Shown: positions 1 through 7,428 of the stretch, piece by piece | Layout: each line of letters begins with the position of its first letter | How positions within the stretch are numbered: the stretch's first letter is position 1 | Source: JBAXGW01 sp037139195 | GTDB taxonomy: Bacteria > Bacteroidota > Bacteroidia > Bacteroidales > JAHJDW01 | DNA length: 20,197 bases | NCBI GenBank assembly: GCA_037139195.1 | Contig: JBAXGW010000073.1 | Coordinates: 1 to 20,197 of the forward strand | Reading direction: 5' to 3' | Made by a program: the position numbers and the translations under genes | The notes under the pieces: model-generated | What the model was told of the DNA's origin: nothing | The model's input: only the letters and a program-made list of their open reading frames with translations | Database searches by the model: none

Positions 1-71
1 TAGTAAAATCGAAATAATATTAGATGAGTAAAGGGGATACCCAGTTTAATCAATTAAAAAAATAAACAAAG

Positions 72-557
72 ATGAAAACAAAAAAAATATCAAAAGTTCT
101 AATCGCATTAGACTACGATCCAACTGCAGCAAAAGTAGCAGAATTAGGTTATTCATTAGCTAAAACAATGGATGCAGAAGTTATTTTATTACACGTAATT
201 GTTGATGGCACTTATTACTCAGCTCTCGAATATGTTCCAGTTATTGGACCTGTAGGCTTTAGCAATATTGAAATGGCACATATTAAAGATAGTGATGGCT
301 TAAAAAATGCTACTCAACATTTTCTTGATAAAACAAAAGAACATCTAGGTGATGATAAAATAAAAACTATTGTTAAAGAAGGTGATTTTGCTGATTCTAT
401 TGTTAAAACAGCAATAGAAATACATGCAGATATTATAGTTATGGGTTCACATAGTCGCAGATGGCTTGAAGAAATAATTTTAGGAAGCGTAACTGAAAAA
501 GTGCTTCGACATACAAAAATTCCACTATATATAATTCCTACTAAGAAACACGATTAA
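72..557 (+). CDS. Universal stress protein, UspA family (first of a tandem pair)
   Basis: 161-aa single Usp domain, a cytoplasmic nucleotide-binding-type fold linked in other bacteria to starvation and stress survival. The N-terminal strand (residues 7-15, VLIALDYDP) has the Asp expected near the nucleotide. The C-terminal signature runs MGSHSRRW...LGSVTEKVLRHTKIPLYIIP, which corresponds to the G-x2-G-x9-G(S/T) ATP-binding loop, although the second Gly is Ser here. Length fits a single-domain Usp. It heads a same-strand run with gaps of 30, 23 and 27 bp to the next three genes, so a common transcript is likely; its promoter would lie at or before the window edge. It is clearly paralogous to the next gene (both share ALDYD, AE.GY, AK..DAE...LLH and GSHS). 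The partner or ligand is unknown. Confidence 0.9.
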   Translation: MKTKKISKVLIALDYDPTAAKVAELGYSLAKTMDAEVILLHVIVDGTYYSALEYVPVIGPVGFSNIEMAHIKDSDGLKNATQHFLDKTKEHLGDDKIKTIVKEGDFADSIVKTAIEIHADIIVMGSHSRRWLEEIILGSVTEKVLRHTKIPLYIIPTKKHD

Positions 558-587
558 CAAATCAATTGCTCTTAAAATCTAATAAAA

Positions 588-1037
588 ATGAAACGATGTA
601 AAAAAGTAATGATAGCATTAGATTATGATTCTAATGCTATTAAAATAGCCGAATTTGGATATAGATTTGCAAAATCAATTGATGCAGAGATTGTTCTACT
701 TCATATTAATAAAGACTTTAAATATTATTTTATCACAACTGTTAATGAAGGTCCTTTAGTAGTGAACAGCTCAACTGCCGTTAAGGAAACAACTTTTAAA
801 TTCTTAGAAAAAATTAAAATACATTTGAAAGATGCTGATATTAATTTATTACAAGCCGAAGGAAGTGTAGCTGAAATGACATTAAAACTAGCTAAAAGTT
901 TATTTGTTGATGTAATAGTAATAGGTTCTCATAGCAAAAGCTGGTTCGAAAATATTGTAATGGGAAGTGAAACAGAAAAGGTTCTCGATAAAACTAATAT
1001 TCCATTATTAATTATCCCAACAAATAAGCCAGAGTAA
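588..1037 (+). CDS. Universal stress protein, UspA family (second of a tandem pair)
   Basis: 149-aa single-domain Usp. It begins MKRCKKVMIALDYDSNA, closely matching its upstream neighbour, and ends with the same kind of loop (GSHSKSWFENIVMGSETEKVLDKTNIPLLIIP). The region around residues 45-65 is shorter than in the first copy, which explains the length difference. It follows the first usp gene after 30 bp, so the two probably arose by tandem duplication and are co-transcribed. Usp proteins commonly dimerise, so homo- or heterodimers are plausible, but that is inference. No membrane segment or signal peptide is visible. Confidence 0.9.
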   Translation: MKRCKKVMIALDYDSNAIKIAEFGYRFAKSIDAEIVLLHINKDFKYYFITTVNEGPLVVNSSTAVKETTFKFLEKIKIHLKDADINLLQAEGSVAEMTLKLAKSLFVDVIVIGSHSKSWFENIVMGSETEKVLDKTNIPLLIIPTNKPE

Positions 1038-1060
1038 ATCATATCATTAAAAATTATCCC

Positions 1061-1549
1061 ATGTCGAAAAAGCTTGTATTATTTCTTATCGCCAGTATTT
1101 CTTGTGTATTAATACTTGTTTTTGCCTACTGTGAATCGCGAAATATGGTTGTAGCTGGACCATATTTGCTTTCAAAAGAAAAAGAAGTTAATATAAAAGA
1201 TCCTATTAATAAACCAATAAATATTTATACAAAACCAATAAAAGCTTCTATTTCACCAAAAACCGTGTTTACAAATGAATGGCTAGTTTTTAAATCCAAA
1301 TCTGAAAAAGAAATTTCGAAAAACGAAAACCACCTTCAAAAAATTAAAGAAAATCCAAGAACAGTTTCAAATACTTCATTAAATCGGAAAATAGCCAATC
1401 TGCAGAGTTCAAATAACGATTTGAGGTTAGAAATTATAAAATACAACAATGATGAAAAACTAAAAAGGGACAATTTTAAAACTAAGATAAACAACGACAT
1501 AGACAAAATAGCTATTGAAGTAAAGGTATTGGTATTAAATAACAAGTAG
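1061..1549 (+). CDS. Small envelope coiled-coil protein, paralogous to two later genes in the window
   Basis: 162 aa. An N-terminal hydrophobic segment (about residues 5-24) is followed by Cys at about residue 24 (VFAYCES). This could be a membrane anchor or a poor lipobox, because Tyr at -1 is unusual. The rest is highly charged, with heptad-like helix in the second half. That half lines up with the proteins at 16293-16757 and 16789-17250: an EW/EF..FK..SE start, a long Lys/Glu helix, a block like RKIANLQSSNNDLRLEIIKYN matching the later KKLTELELKNTDMKKRLADYK, then a final D.FK..IN.DID.I segment. I therefore place it in the same uncharacterised periplasmic family. It sits between the usp pair and the L,D-transpeptidase, suggesting an envelope-stress role, but no function is known to me. 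Confidence 0.75.
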   Translation: MSKKLVLFLIASISCVLILVFAYCESRNMVVAGPYLLSKEKEVNIKDPINKPINIYTKPIKASISPKTVFTNEWLVFKSKSEKEISKNENHLQKIKENPRTVSNTSLNRKIANLQSSNNDLRLEIIKYNNDEKLKRDNFKTKINNDIDKIAIEVKVLVLNNK

Positions 1550-1576
1550 AAATTAATCTAACTAAATATCAAAACT

Positions 1577-2845
1577 ATGAAATCAAATCTGGCTAAACTT
1601 TTGGCATTAATATATTTGACACTAGCACTCATTTCTAGCTGTTATGCCCAAAGTGGAATTGAAAAAGATAGTTCAATTTCTCAAAAATTCTATGCCAAAA
1701 ACAATGAACAAATATTTTGGTTTAGCTCATTAGACCGAATATTAAAAATGAGCGAGTGGCTTATTGCAATTGATTCTTCTGAAGATTTCAATGAAAACAC
1801 AAGGCATTTAAATACAAACCAAATTCGTGTTGATTTATTTAGCGAACAAATGTCGGATACGAGTTTTAAGAAGAATTTAGATGAACGTATTACTTGCCTT
1901 GTTTTAAATTATTTAGATGTTTTACAAGCTGGAAATATCCGATTTGATTACGACGAAGTAAGCCCAAATAGAGAAAATATTTACATTAACCAATTATTAT
2001 ATTCCAAAAACAAAGAATCCGTTCCAGCAATGATTAATCGATTGAGTTGCAAAGACCCTGAATATATATTTCTAAAAAAATATTTAATAGATTCTTTATC
2101 CAAAAATGACACCTTGAAATACAAGTCTGTATTGATTGCAATGAATTACCGAAAATATTTCGCATTGAATCATCAGACAGAATATGTTATAGTAAATTTG
2201 CCTGAAACTCAGGCTTACTATTATCAGAACAACACGTTGCAAATGAAAATGAAAACGGTGATTGGCAAACCAACAAAACCAACACCTACAATGGCAACTA
2301 ATATGACGGGCATAGTTACTTTTCCCTATTGGAATGTTCCCCGTTCTATTGTTGTTAAAGAACTGTTGCCAAAAATGCAAACCAATGATGAATTCCTAGA
2401 ATTGAGCAATATTGAGGTATTAAATCTTAAAGGAGAAGCTGTTGATGATTCTGAATTGAATTGGAATGATTATAGTGATAAAAATTTCCCATTCTTGCTC
2501 CGACAATCAACCGGAATTGATAATGCAATGGGTGTAATAAAATTTGAAATCAATAATCCTTTTGCAATTTATTTGCATGCATCAAGTAGGCAGGGTGTTT
2601 TCGCAAGTAACAATCGATTTTTAAGTCATGGCTGTATTCGCTTAGAAAAGCCCATTGAACTTGCAAATGCGATACTACATGGAACATTAAATATCCCTGA
2701 ATTAAAAAAAGGAAGAAAAAACACAAAATCAAAAATAATAAAATTAACACATAAAATTCCTGTATATATTATCTATAATCCTTTGATAATTGAAGGAAGC
2801 AAAATAATACTCCTCGATGACATTTATAATGTATGTAAAATATAA
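1577..2845 (+). CDS. L,D-transpeptidase (YkuD/ErfK type), secreted
   Basis: 422 aa with an N-terminal signal peptide (about residues 1-24, ending SSCYAQSG; Cys at 22 could also support lipidation). The C-terminal half is a YkuD domain, starting near YVIVNLPETQAYYY (about residue 203) and carrying the catalytic signature H-A-S-S...S-H-G-C-I-R at about residues 333-355, with the nucleophile Cys in SHGCIR. Such enzymes make 3-3 peptidoglycan cross-links or attach proteins to peptidoglycan from the periplasm. The N-terminal region of about 190 residues lacks an obvious peptidoglycan-binding motif and is somewhat short for the large ErfK-type enzymes. It is the last gene of the usp run (27-bp gap), linking cell-wall remodelling to the stress response. 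Confidence 0.9.
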   Translation: MKSNLAKLLALIYLTLALISSCYAQSGIEKDSSISQKFYAKNNEQIFWFSSLDRILKMSEWLIAIDSSEDFNENTRHLNTNQIRVDLFSEQMSDTSFKKNLDERITCLVLNYLDVLQAGNIRFDYDEVSPNRENIYINQLLYSKNKESVPAMINRLSCKDPEYIFLKKYLIDSLSKNDTLKYKSVLIAMNYRKYFALNHQTEYVIVNLPETQAYYYQNNTLQMKMKTVIGKPTKPTPTMATNMTGIVTFPYWNVPRSIVVKELLPKMQTNDEFLELSNIEVLNLKGEAVDDSELNWNDYSDKNFPFLLRQSTGIDNAMGVIKFEINNPFAIYLHASSRQGVFASNNRFLSHGCIRLEKPIELANAILHGTLNIPELKKGRKNTKSKIIKLTHKIPVYIIYNPLIIEGSKIILLDDIYNVCKI

Positions 2846-2913
2846 AGTTACAAGTAAACGAGTAGACATGTAAAAAATTGAGAGTGAATAGATTTTACTT
2901 CAACTTTACTAAA

Positions 2914-2974
2914 TGCTCCAGCAGACTGAGCGGTGGTTGCTGAGCGAAGCCGAAGTAAGTCGAAGTCTAGCACC
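2914..2974. repeat. GC-richer intergenic repeat-like element
   Basis: This 60-bp island is much richer in G and C than its flanks. It contains GAGCGGTGGTTGCTGAGCGA and then a doubled CGAAG.AAGTCGAAGTCT pattern, bounded by AGACT (2923-2927) and AGTCT (2964-2968), which could close a stem. Wording of this kind (TGAGCGAAG..GAAG) recurs in intergenic regions of many Bacteroidota genomes as I recall, so a dispersed REP-like element is likely. It lies between the L,D-transpeptidase and the dnaJ-like gene. I see nothing else in 2846-3045 except AT-rich spacer. Confidence 0.45.
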
Positions 2975-3045
2975 AAATTACAAAAAACGCTTGCATATTT
3001 AAATCATTTTTTAGAATTATTATTTTTCAAACTCAAAACTTCACG

Positions 3046-3921
3046 ATGAACTACATAGACTATTATAAAATCCTAGAAATCAATAATACAGCTTCGCCCG
3101 TTGATATAAAAAATGCTTACAGAAAACTGGCTCGCAAATATCATCCCGATTTGCATCCCAACGACAAAGATGCTAAAAGCAAATTTCAGCAAATAAATGA
3201 AGCCAATGATGTGTTGAGCAATAAGGAAAAGAGAGCAAAATATGATAAATATGGCAAGGATTGGCAACATTCTGAAGAATTTGAGAAAGCTAAGGCTCAA
3301 CAATCAAGCAATTCACAGCAGCGAAGATATTCAAATTCACCTTCAGAAGACGATTTTTCCGACTTCTTCGAATCTATGTTTGGCAATAGCGCTGGCAGAG
3401 GTCAACAAGTTAAATATCGGGGCGAAGATTATAATGCTGAAATTCAATTGAATCTAATAGATGTATTAAAAAAACACCAACAAACCCTGACGGTAAACCG
3501 GAAAAACATTAGAATAACAATTCCTGCAGGTATAGAAAACGGACAGACTATAAAAATATCGAATCATGGAGGTTTGGGAGTAAATGGCGGTCCAAATGGC
3601 GATTTATATATTAAGTTTGCTATTGCAAATGATTCAAAAATCAAGCGACTTGGCGATAACTTATATTTAACAACTGACTTAGATATGTTTACCGCCGTTT
3701 TAGGAGGCGAAATAACAATCGAAACCTTAACTGGAAAAGTAAAATTAAAAGTAGCGCCTGAAACACAAAATGGAACTAAAATAAAACTAAAAGGGAAAGG
3801 CTTTCCAATTTATAAGAATGAAGGTCATTTCGGCGATTTACTGATTACTTATTCAATTAAAATTCCAACCAATTTAACAGAAAACCAGAAAGTCTTATTC
3901 TCAGAACTATCGCACTCTTAA
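3046..3921 (+). CDS. cbpA: CbpA-type DnaJ co-chaperone
   Basis: 291 aa, class B Hsp40. The J domain occupies residues 1-65 (DYYKILEINNTASPVDIKNAYRKLARKYHPDLHP), and its HPD tripeptide stimulates DnaK ATPase. A short linker rich in Ser, Gln and Gly follows (about 80-125), then two C-terminal beta domains (about 130-290) with VTIPAG-like ITIPAGIENGQTIKI and the late GHFGDLLITY block. There is no CxxCxGxG zinc finger, so it is CbpA-like rather than DnaJ itself; its length of about 300 fits. The cbpM-like gene follows 12 bp later, the standard CbpA/CbpM pair. It acts in the cytoplasm with DnaK. The promoter is not obvious. Confidence 0.9.
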   Translation: MNYIDYYKILEINNTASPVDIKNAYRKLARKYHPDLHPNDKDAKSKFQQINEANDVLSNKEKRAKYDKYGKDWQHSEEFEKAKAQQSSNSQQRRYSNSPSEDDFSDFFESMFGNSAGRGQQVKYRGEDYNAEIQLNLIDVLKKHQQTLTVNRKNIRITIPAGIENGQTIKISNHGGLGVNGGPNGDLYIKFAIANDSKIKRLGDNLYLTTDLDMFTAVLGGEITIETLTGKVKLKVAPETQNGTKIKLKGKGFPIYKNEGHFGDLLITYSIKIPTNLTENQKVLFSELSHS

Positions 3922-3933
3922 ATACTTAAAAAT

Positions 3934-4230
3934 ATGAAAACTGAATTGTTAACACCCATTTCCGAGTTTTGCATTTATCATAAAATCGACGAATCGTTTA
4001 TTAAGTCGCTATATCAAAATAACTTAATTGATATAATTACAATTAGAGATTCTGGCTTTGTAGATACGGATCAGCTAAGGCAATTAGAACGTATTGTTCG
4101 ATTTTATTATGATTTAGGTATTAACCTCGAAGGCATTGAAATAATTAGTGCATTACTCCAACGCATAAATAGCATGCGCAATGAAATTATAGGACTGAAT
4201 AACAGAATTTTACTTTCGGATATTGATTAA
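3934..4230 (+). CDS. cbpM: CbpM-like chaperone modulator (MerR-type helix-turn-helix fold)
   Basis: 98 aa. It begins with a compact helical domain (ISEFCIYHKIDESFIKSLYQNNLI), followed by the MerR-like stretch DTDQLRQLERIVRFYYDLGINLEGIEIISALLQRI and a C-terminal helix (MRNEI). This matches CbpM, which in E. coli binds the J domain of CbpA and inhibits its co-chaperone activity; the family is MerR-like in fold but is not necessarily DNA-binding. It is encoded 12 bp after the CbpA-type gene, so co-transcription is expected. The operator of the next gene begins 17 bp after its stop, so the unit probably ends here, although no terminator hairpin is visible. Confidence 0.8.
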   Translation: MKTELLTPISEFCIYHKIDESFIKSLYQNNLIDIITIRDSGFVDTDQLRQLERIVRFYYDLGINLEGIEIISALLQRINSMRNEIIGLNNRILLSDID

Positions 4231-4246
4231 GAAATATTTAGCCTAA

Positions 4247-4313
4247 AGTGAGAAACATGTAACTATTGATTAAAGTTATATAACAATTTTAGTCCATCTG
4301 TAAGCGACCTTTG
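4247..4313 (+). promoter_or_regulatory. Regulon promoter F (plus strand), driving the lipoprotein gene
   Basis: Upstream element AGTGAGAAACATGTAA (4247-4262; 12 of 16 match the consensus TGTGTGAATTATGTAA), 14 bp, half-site TATATAAC (4277-4284), 21 bp, and -7 box GACCTTTG (4306-4313). Spacing is identical to the five minus-strand copies listed below. The start codon is 27 nt after the -7 box. The leader hairpin found at four other sites is not preserved here. Confidence 0.75.
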
Positions 4314-4340
4314 CCTTAGAAACAAATAAACTAAATAAAT

Positions 4341-4757
4341 ATGAAAAATAGAAACAAAATTGCATCGCTTATTATTGCTAGTGGATTAATATTAGTCAGC
4401 AGTCAAAGTTGTCAGAAATACCCAGACGGACCTTTAATAGACTTTCGTCCTCGAAAAGAGCGCGTAGCTAACGATTGGAGAGTAGACAACCTGAAAATTA
4501 ACGGATCAGATTATACTTCTTTGGTAACTGATTATTATGAAACGTTTACAACAGATGGAAATTACTCTTACAATTGGGGGATTCTATCGGGAGTGGGAAC
4601 CTGGACTTTTCAAAACAATTTCAAAGAAATAAAAATTATGGATTCAAATAGCCAATCTACCGAAGTGTTATTTATTCAAAAGCTAGAAGAAAAGCAATTT
4701 TGGTATTATTATATGGATGGAAACGACAAGAAAGTGTTTCACATGAATCAAAAGTAA
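4341..4757 (+). CDS. Lipocalin-like lipoprotein, uncharacterised
   Basis: 138 aa. The hydrophobic leader (about residues 7-22) ends in SSQSCQKYP, and Cys 24 is the likely lipidated residue under the relaxed lipobox of Bacteroidota. The mature part has the pattern of small lipocalin-like lipoproteins: a VANDWRVDNLKINGSDYT opening strand, ETFTTDGNYSYNWG, GTWTFQNNFKEIKI and a late LEEKQFWYYYMDG strand. Such domains have a beta-barrel fold, and their ligand is usually unknown. It is a single-gene unit with promoter F upstream and a strong terminator downstream. Its promoter type ties it to the stress genes on the other strand 8-15 kb away. Confidence 0.7.
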   Translation: MKNRNKIASLIIASGLILVSSQSCQKYPDGPLIDFRPRKERVANDWRVDNLKINGSDYTSLVTDYYETFTTDGNYSYNWGILSGVGTWTFQNNFKEIKIMDSNSQSTEVLFIQKLEEKQFWYYYMDGNDKKVFHMNQK

Positions 4758-4764
4758 AATATTA

Positions 4765-4789
4765 AGTTGCCAATGGCAGCTTTTTTTTT
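4765..4789 (+). terminator. Rho-independent terminator of the lipoprotein gene
   Basis: Stem AGTTGCC (4765-4771), loop AAT, stem GGCAGCT (4775-4781), with 7 bp including one G-T pair, followed by nine T residues (4781-4789). It lies 8 bp after the stop codon. Confidence 0.85.
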
Positions 4790-4847
4790 GTTTGAATAAT
4801 TAGAGAAATAACTACATTTAAAACGAACCTAGTTTTGTGTAATCTAT

Positions 4848-4963
4848 TAAGTTCGTAATATTTTTTTAGTTGTGGACTGGAAATAATAATTATATTTGGG
4901 TTTTAAAAGAAAATGTATTATTATTTTTGTCTTACAAAGCAAGTTGGCTGTATTAGCATGATA
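4848..4963 (+). repeat. Long intergenic repeat, copy 1, containing a promoter-like core
   Basis: About 116 bp that aligns with 7429-7550: TAAGTTC at the start, a shared 25-bp exact core at 4880-4904, then a CAAAGC.AGT...ATTAGCA...TGATA tail. The core holds TATATTTG (4891-4898), a good Bacteroidota -7 box, with TTG about 18 bp upstream. Both copies sit about 40-50 bp before a gene of the accessory segment, so this is probably the promoter and leader of the TPR gene, duplicated together with its surroundings. Confidence 0.6.
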
Positions 4964-4982
4964 TAATCTTACATATGAACTA

Positions 4983-4995
4983 GTTAGGCAACATT
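4983..4995. repeat. Left 13-bp inverted repeat flanking the TPR gene
   Basis: GTTAGGCAACATT at 4983-4995 pairs with AATATTGCCTAAC at 5573-5585 (12 of 13 matches). The two arms tightly bracket the gene at 5002-5574: the left arm ends 6 bp before the start codon and the right arm overlaps the last base pairs of the stop codon. This gives the gene a cassette-like look. Confidence 0.55.
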
Positions 4996-5001
4996 GCATT
5001 T

Positions 5002-5574
5002 ATGAAAGCAAATATAAAATATTTTTTAGCACTTGGAGTTATTATATGGGCTTTGATTGCATGGATTTATAGAGACTGGCAGCAGAAAAAAACACAAGAT
5101 GACATTACATACTTGGAAAAATTATATAAAACTAAAGAATTTAGAACTATTGTCAAATCCACAGATGAATTAATTTCAAGAGACAAAATTTCATTATCAA
5201 ATAATTTTGGTCTTCATTACATTCGTGGAGCAGCATATTATAAACTAGGTGAATTCTCAAAATCATTGTCAGATATTAATATAGCTATTGATATAAATGG
5301 AAAAGATGACTATTTTTTGTATTATATGAGAGCTAAACTAAACGACGAATTAAAGAGTAAAGACACTGCTTGTATATGCTCTAATGTGACTCAAGCAATT
5401 AATGTCAAAGGAGGAATTATTAGTTATAAAAATCTTAAATTTAATTATATGGACACTTCAAACTTATTTGATGTTAACTATATAGATATGTTAAAATTAA
5501 GAGTGAAGTATTGTGCGGATTTAATGCCAGATTACGTTAAACTTGACAAAGAACTTCTTGAGAAAAATGAATAA
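5002..5574 (+). CDS. Membrane-anchored TPR protein, uncharacterised
   Basis: 190 aa. A single N-terminal membrane segment (about residues 7-23, FLALGVIIWALIAWIYR) is followed by a helical region with one clear TPR pair (about 70-105: GLHYIRGAAYYKLGEFSKSLSDINIAIDIN, then DDYFLYYMRAKLNDEL). A Cys-containing stretch (DTACICSNVTQAI) and a conserved-looking C-terminal region (NYIDMLKLRVKYCADLMPDY) come after it. TPR proteins serve as binding scaffolds, and the partner is unknown. It is flanked by a 13-bp inverted repeat and preceded by the long repeat with a promoter-like core, so it looks like accessory content. I do not recognise a named family. Confidence 0.65.
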   Translation: MKANIKYFLALGVIIWALIAWIYRDWQQKKTQDDITYLEKLYKTKEFRTIVKSTDELISRDKISLSNNFGLHYIRGAAYYKLGEFSKSLSDINIAIDINGKDDYFLYYMRAKLNDELKSKDTACICSNVTQAINVKGGIISYKNLKFNYMDTSNLFDVNYIDMLKLRVKYCADLMPDYVKLDKELLEKNE

Positions 5575-5585
5575 TATTGCCTAAC
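5573..5585. repeat. Right 13-bp inverted repeat flanking the TPR gene
   Basis: AATATTGCCTAAC is the inverse of the left arm at 4983-4995 with one mismatch. The 7-bp ends (GTTAGGC / GCCTAAC) fit the GTTRRRY / RYYYAAC half-site pattern of integron cassettes, but no complete attC fold or integrase is seen. Confidence 0.55.
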
Positions 5586-5671
5586 ATTAAGACGAGTAGC
5601 TGAAAAGCCCACAAAAAAAAGCCCGTTACTAAATTATCTGCCACAAAAAGCTGAACGACTTAATAATCAAA

Positions 5672-5738
5672 CTCTAACCAATCCTTTATTTCTCAACAAT
5701 CATTCTAGCCATCAAATAACTAATCGGAAATCTTGATT
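5672..5738 (-). pseudogene. Remnant of the 3' end of the glycosyltransferase gene
   Basis: Read on the minus strand, this 67-bp piece aligns with the last 74 bp of the glycosyltransferase gene at 8368-8441, allowing one 7-bp deletion. Its translation ends ISYLMARMIVEK-stop, against VSYLMARMIVEKYRIS-stop in the intact gene, so the stop has moved up by one substitution (TAT to TAA). Similarity fades on both sides. The two copies are in the same orientation and bracket 2.6 kb that holds the ATPase and the coiled-coil membrane protein. This could be an attachment-site-like duplication from insertion at the gene's 3' end, or the relic of a second glycosyltransferase copy. Confidence 0.75.
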
Positions 5739-5815
5739 CTTTTTATTCAAACAAATAAAGAATACAAAATGAATAATTTAGCTGTAAATCTGATATATAT
5801 GCAAAATAAAATCAA

Positions 5816-5866
5816 TTATTAGTCGTCCAAACTCGCAAATATTTTGTAACTTTGGACGACTAATAA
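5816..5866 (+). promoter_or_regulatory. Palindromic promoter-operator, copy 1, upstream of the ATPase gene
   Basis: Perfect 16-bp inverted repeat TTATTAGTCGTCCAAA (5816-5831) / TTTGGACGACTAATAA (5851-5866) with a 19-bp centre. TAACTTTG (5849-5856) inside it is an exact TAnnTTTG -7 box, and the ATPase start codon lies 8 bp after the palindrome, so the leader would be very short. A promoter embedded in a palindrome suggests an operator, perhaps self-regulating. The element recurs at 7367-7417. Confidence 0.7.
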
Positions 5867-5874
5867 ATGCTAAT

Positions 5875-7296
5875 ATGGATATAATAGGTCGGAAGAAGGA
5901 AATACAACTTCTTAATAATTCACTCAAAACAAAAGAATCTGAACTTATTGCAGTTTACGGAAGGCGAAGAGTTGGCAAAACATTTTTGATAAGAGAAGTT
6001 TGCAAGAAAAATATTGTCTTTGAAGTAACTGGACTTTATAATGGGTCGAAACAAGAAGAAATTGCAATATTTTTTTCTCAATTGAAAAGCTTCACTTCCA
6101 TTTTCGATAAGAGAAAAAAGCCAGGAGATTGGCAAGAAGCATTTGAACTTTTAAAAGAATATATTGACACGCTTAAAGGTTCAACAAAAAAAGTGCTTTT
6201 TTTCGATGAATTGCCATGGCTGTGCACGCATAAATCAAACTTCCTTTCTTATTTAGGTCATTTTTGGAATACGCATTGCGAAAAACGAAAAGATTTAACA
6301 CTTGTAGTTTGTGGCTCAGCAGCTTCTTTTATGGTAAAAAAAGTTATAAAAGACAAGGGCAGTTTGCATGCTCGATTGTCATATAAAATTAAATTAGAAC
6401 CATTTAACCTGTACGAAACCAAGCAATTTTTAAAATCAAAAAATGTTAATTATACCAACTACGATATTGTTCAACTTTATTTGGCAATTGGAGGTATTCC
6501 TCACTATTTAAGTAAAATTGAAAAAGGATTGAGTGTTGTTCAAAATATACAAGAACTTTGTTTTACAAAAGATGGTATTTTAAGCAATGAATTTGAGGAG
6601 ATTTTTGTTTCATTATTTTCGAATTCCGAAATACATATCAAAATAGTTAAGGCTCTCTCTGTTGTTCAGCAAGGCATTACTCGGAGTCAATTGCTCAAAG
6701 AAACGGGCTTGCCAACAAATGGAAAATTCAGCGATAGCCTAAATGAACTTATGGCTTCTGGCTTTGTTTCAGAATACATTCCTTATGGGAAAAAGACCGA
6801 GCATATTTATCGACTAAGCGATGAATACTCTTTGTTTTACTTGCGATTTATACAGAAAAATAAATATATTCCAAATGTTTGGCAAAACTTAAGTAAAACC
6901 CAAAGTTATAAACCATGGACAGGTTTTGCATTCGAGACAATTTGTTTAAAGCATGTAGCCCAGCTTAAGTCAGCCTTGAAAATTGCAGGTATTAGATCGG
7001 TAAATTACAGTTGGAAAGCAGATGGAGCTCAAATAGATTTGTTAATTGACCGAGATGATAATATCATTAATATCTGCGAAATGAAGTTTTATAATGCGGA
7101 ATATACAATAGATAAGAAAGAAGAAATTGCATTAAGAAATAAAATTGCGGTATTTGAGAATACTACTAAAACAAAAAAGAACATTCATTTAACTCTTGTT
7201 ACTACTTATGGAGTGAAAGCAAATGAATACTTCCATAGTATGGTAAATAACGATTTTACAATTGATGTTCTTTTCAAAGAAATTGACGCATTATAA
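5875..7296 (+). CDS. AAA/STAND-like ATPase with C-terminal PD-(D/E)XK nuclease-like domain (archaeal-type ATPase, DUF234-like)
   Basis: 473 aa. The opening MDIIGRKKEIQLLNNSL leads to Walker A GRRRVGKT (29-36) and a Walker B-like stretch KKVLFFDELPWL (about 105-116), then a sensor-like VVCGSAASFM. A winged-helix-like middle follows (about 260-310: SVVQQGITRSQLLKETGLP). The C-terminal domain (about 350-470) contains WKADGAQIDLLIDRDDNIINICEMKF, the D...E-x-K arrangement of a degenerate or active PD-(D/E)XK nuclease fold. This layout fits the ATPase families with DUF234/DUF4143-type C termini, which are common in Bacteroidota and Archaea and have poorly known roles, often suspected in mobile or defence contexts. 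It is bracketed by 51-bp palindromic repeats. Confidence 0.85.
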   Translation: MDIIGRKKEIQLLNNSLKTKESELIAVYGRRRVGKTFLIREVCKKNIVFEVTGLYNGSKQEEIAIFFSQLKSFTSIFDKRKKPGDWQEAFELLKEYIDTLKGSTKKVLFFDELPWLCTHKSNFLSYLGHFWNTHCEKRKDLTLVVCGSAASFMVKKVIKDKGSLHARLSYKIKLEPFNLYETKQFLKSKNVNYTNYDIVQLYLAIGGIPHYLSKIEKGLSVVQNIQELCFTKDGILSNEFEEIFVSLFSNSEIHIKIVKALSVVQQGITRSQLLKETGLPTNGKFSDSLNELMASGFVSEYIPYGKKTEHIYRLSDEYSLFYLRFIQKNKYIPNVWQNLSKTQSYKPWTGFAFETICLKHVAQLKSALKIAGIRSVNYSWKADGAQIDLLIDRDDNIINICEMKFYNAEYTIDKKEEIALRNKIAVFENTTKTKKNIHLTLVTTYGVKANEYFHSMVNNDFTIDVLFKEIDAL

Positions 7297-7366
7297 ATCA
7301 GAAATAATTATCACTTTATATTTCTTAATTAAGTGTATTATAGGTATTAACAATATTTTTATGCTA

Positions 7367-7417
7367 TTATTAGTCGTCCAAACTCGTTAATTTTTATCAA
7401 CTTTGGACGAGTAATAA
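7367..7417 (+). promoter_or_regulatory. Palindromic promoter-operator-like repeat, copy 2, downstream of the ATPase gene
   Basis: The left arm (7367-7382) is identical to copy 1. The 19-bp centre is similar (CTCG..AAT.TTT.T.AAC), and the right arm TTTGGACGAGTAATAA (7402-7417) has one mismatch. It is in the same orientation as copy 1, so the ATPase gene lies between direct copies 1551 bp apart. CAACTTTG keeps the -7-like core. It could promote the following gene, fold as a 3' hairpin of the ATPase transcript, or mark a mobile unit's end. Confidence 0.65.
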
Positions 7418-7428
7418 AGAAGTGTTTT

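Noticed and set aside
4848..4989. Complete integron attC site before the TPR gene
   Set aside because: The 3' end GTTAGGC fits, but no RYYYAAC partner with a matching stem was found upstream and no integrase gene is in the window.
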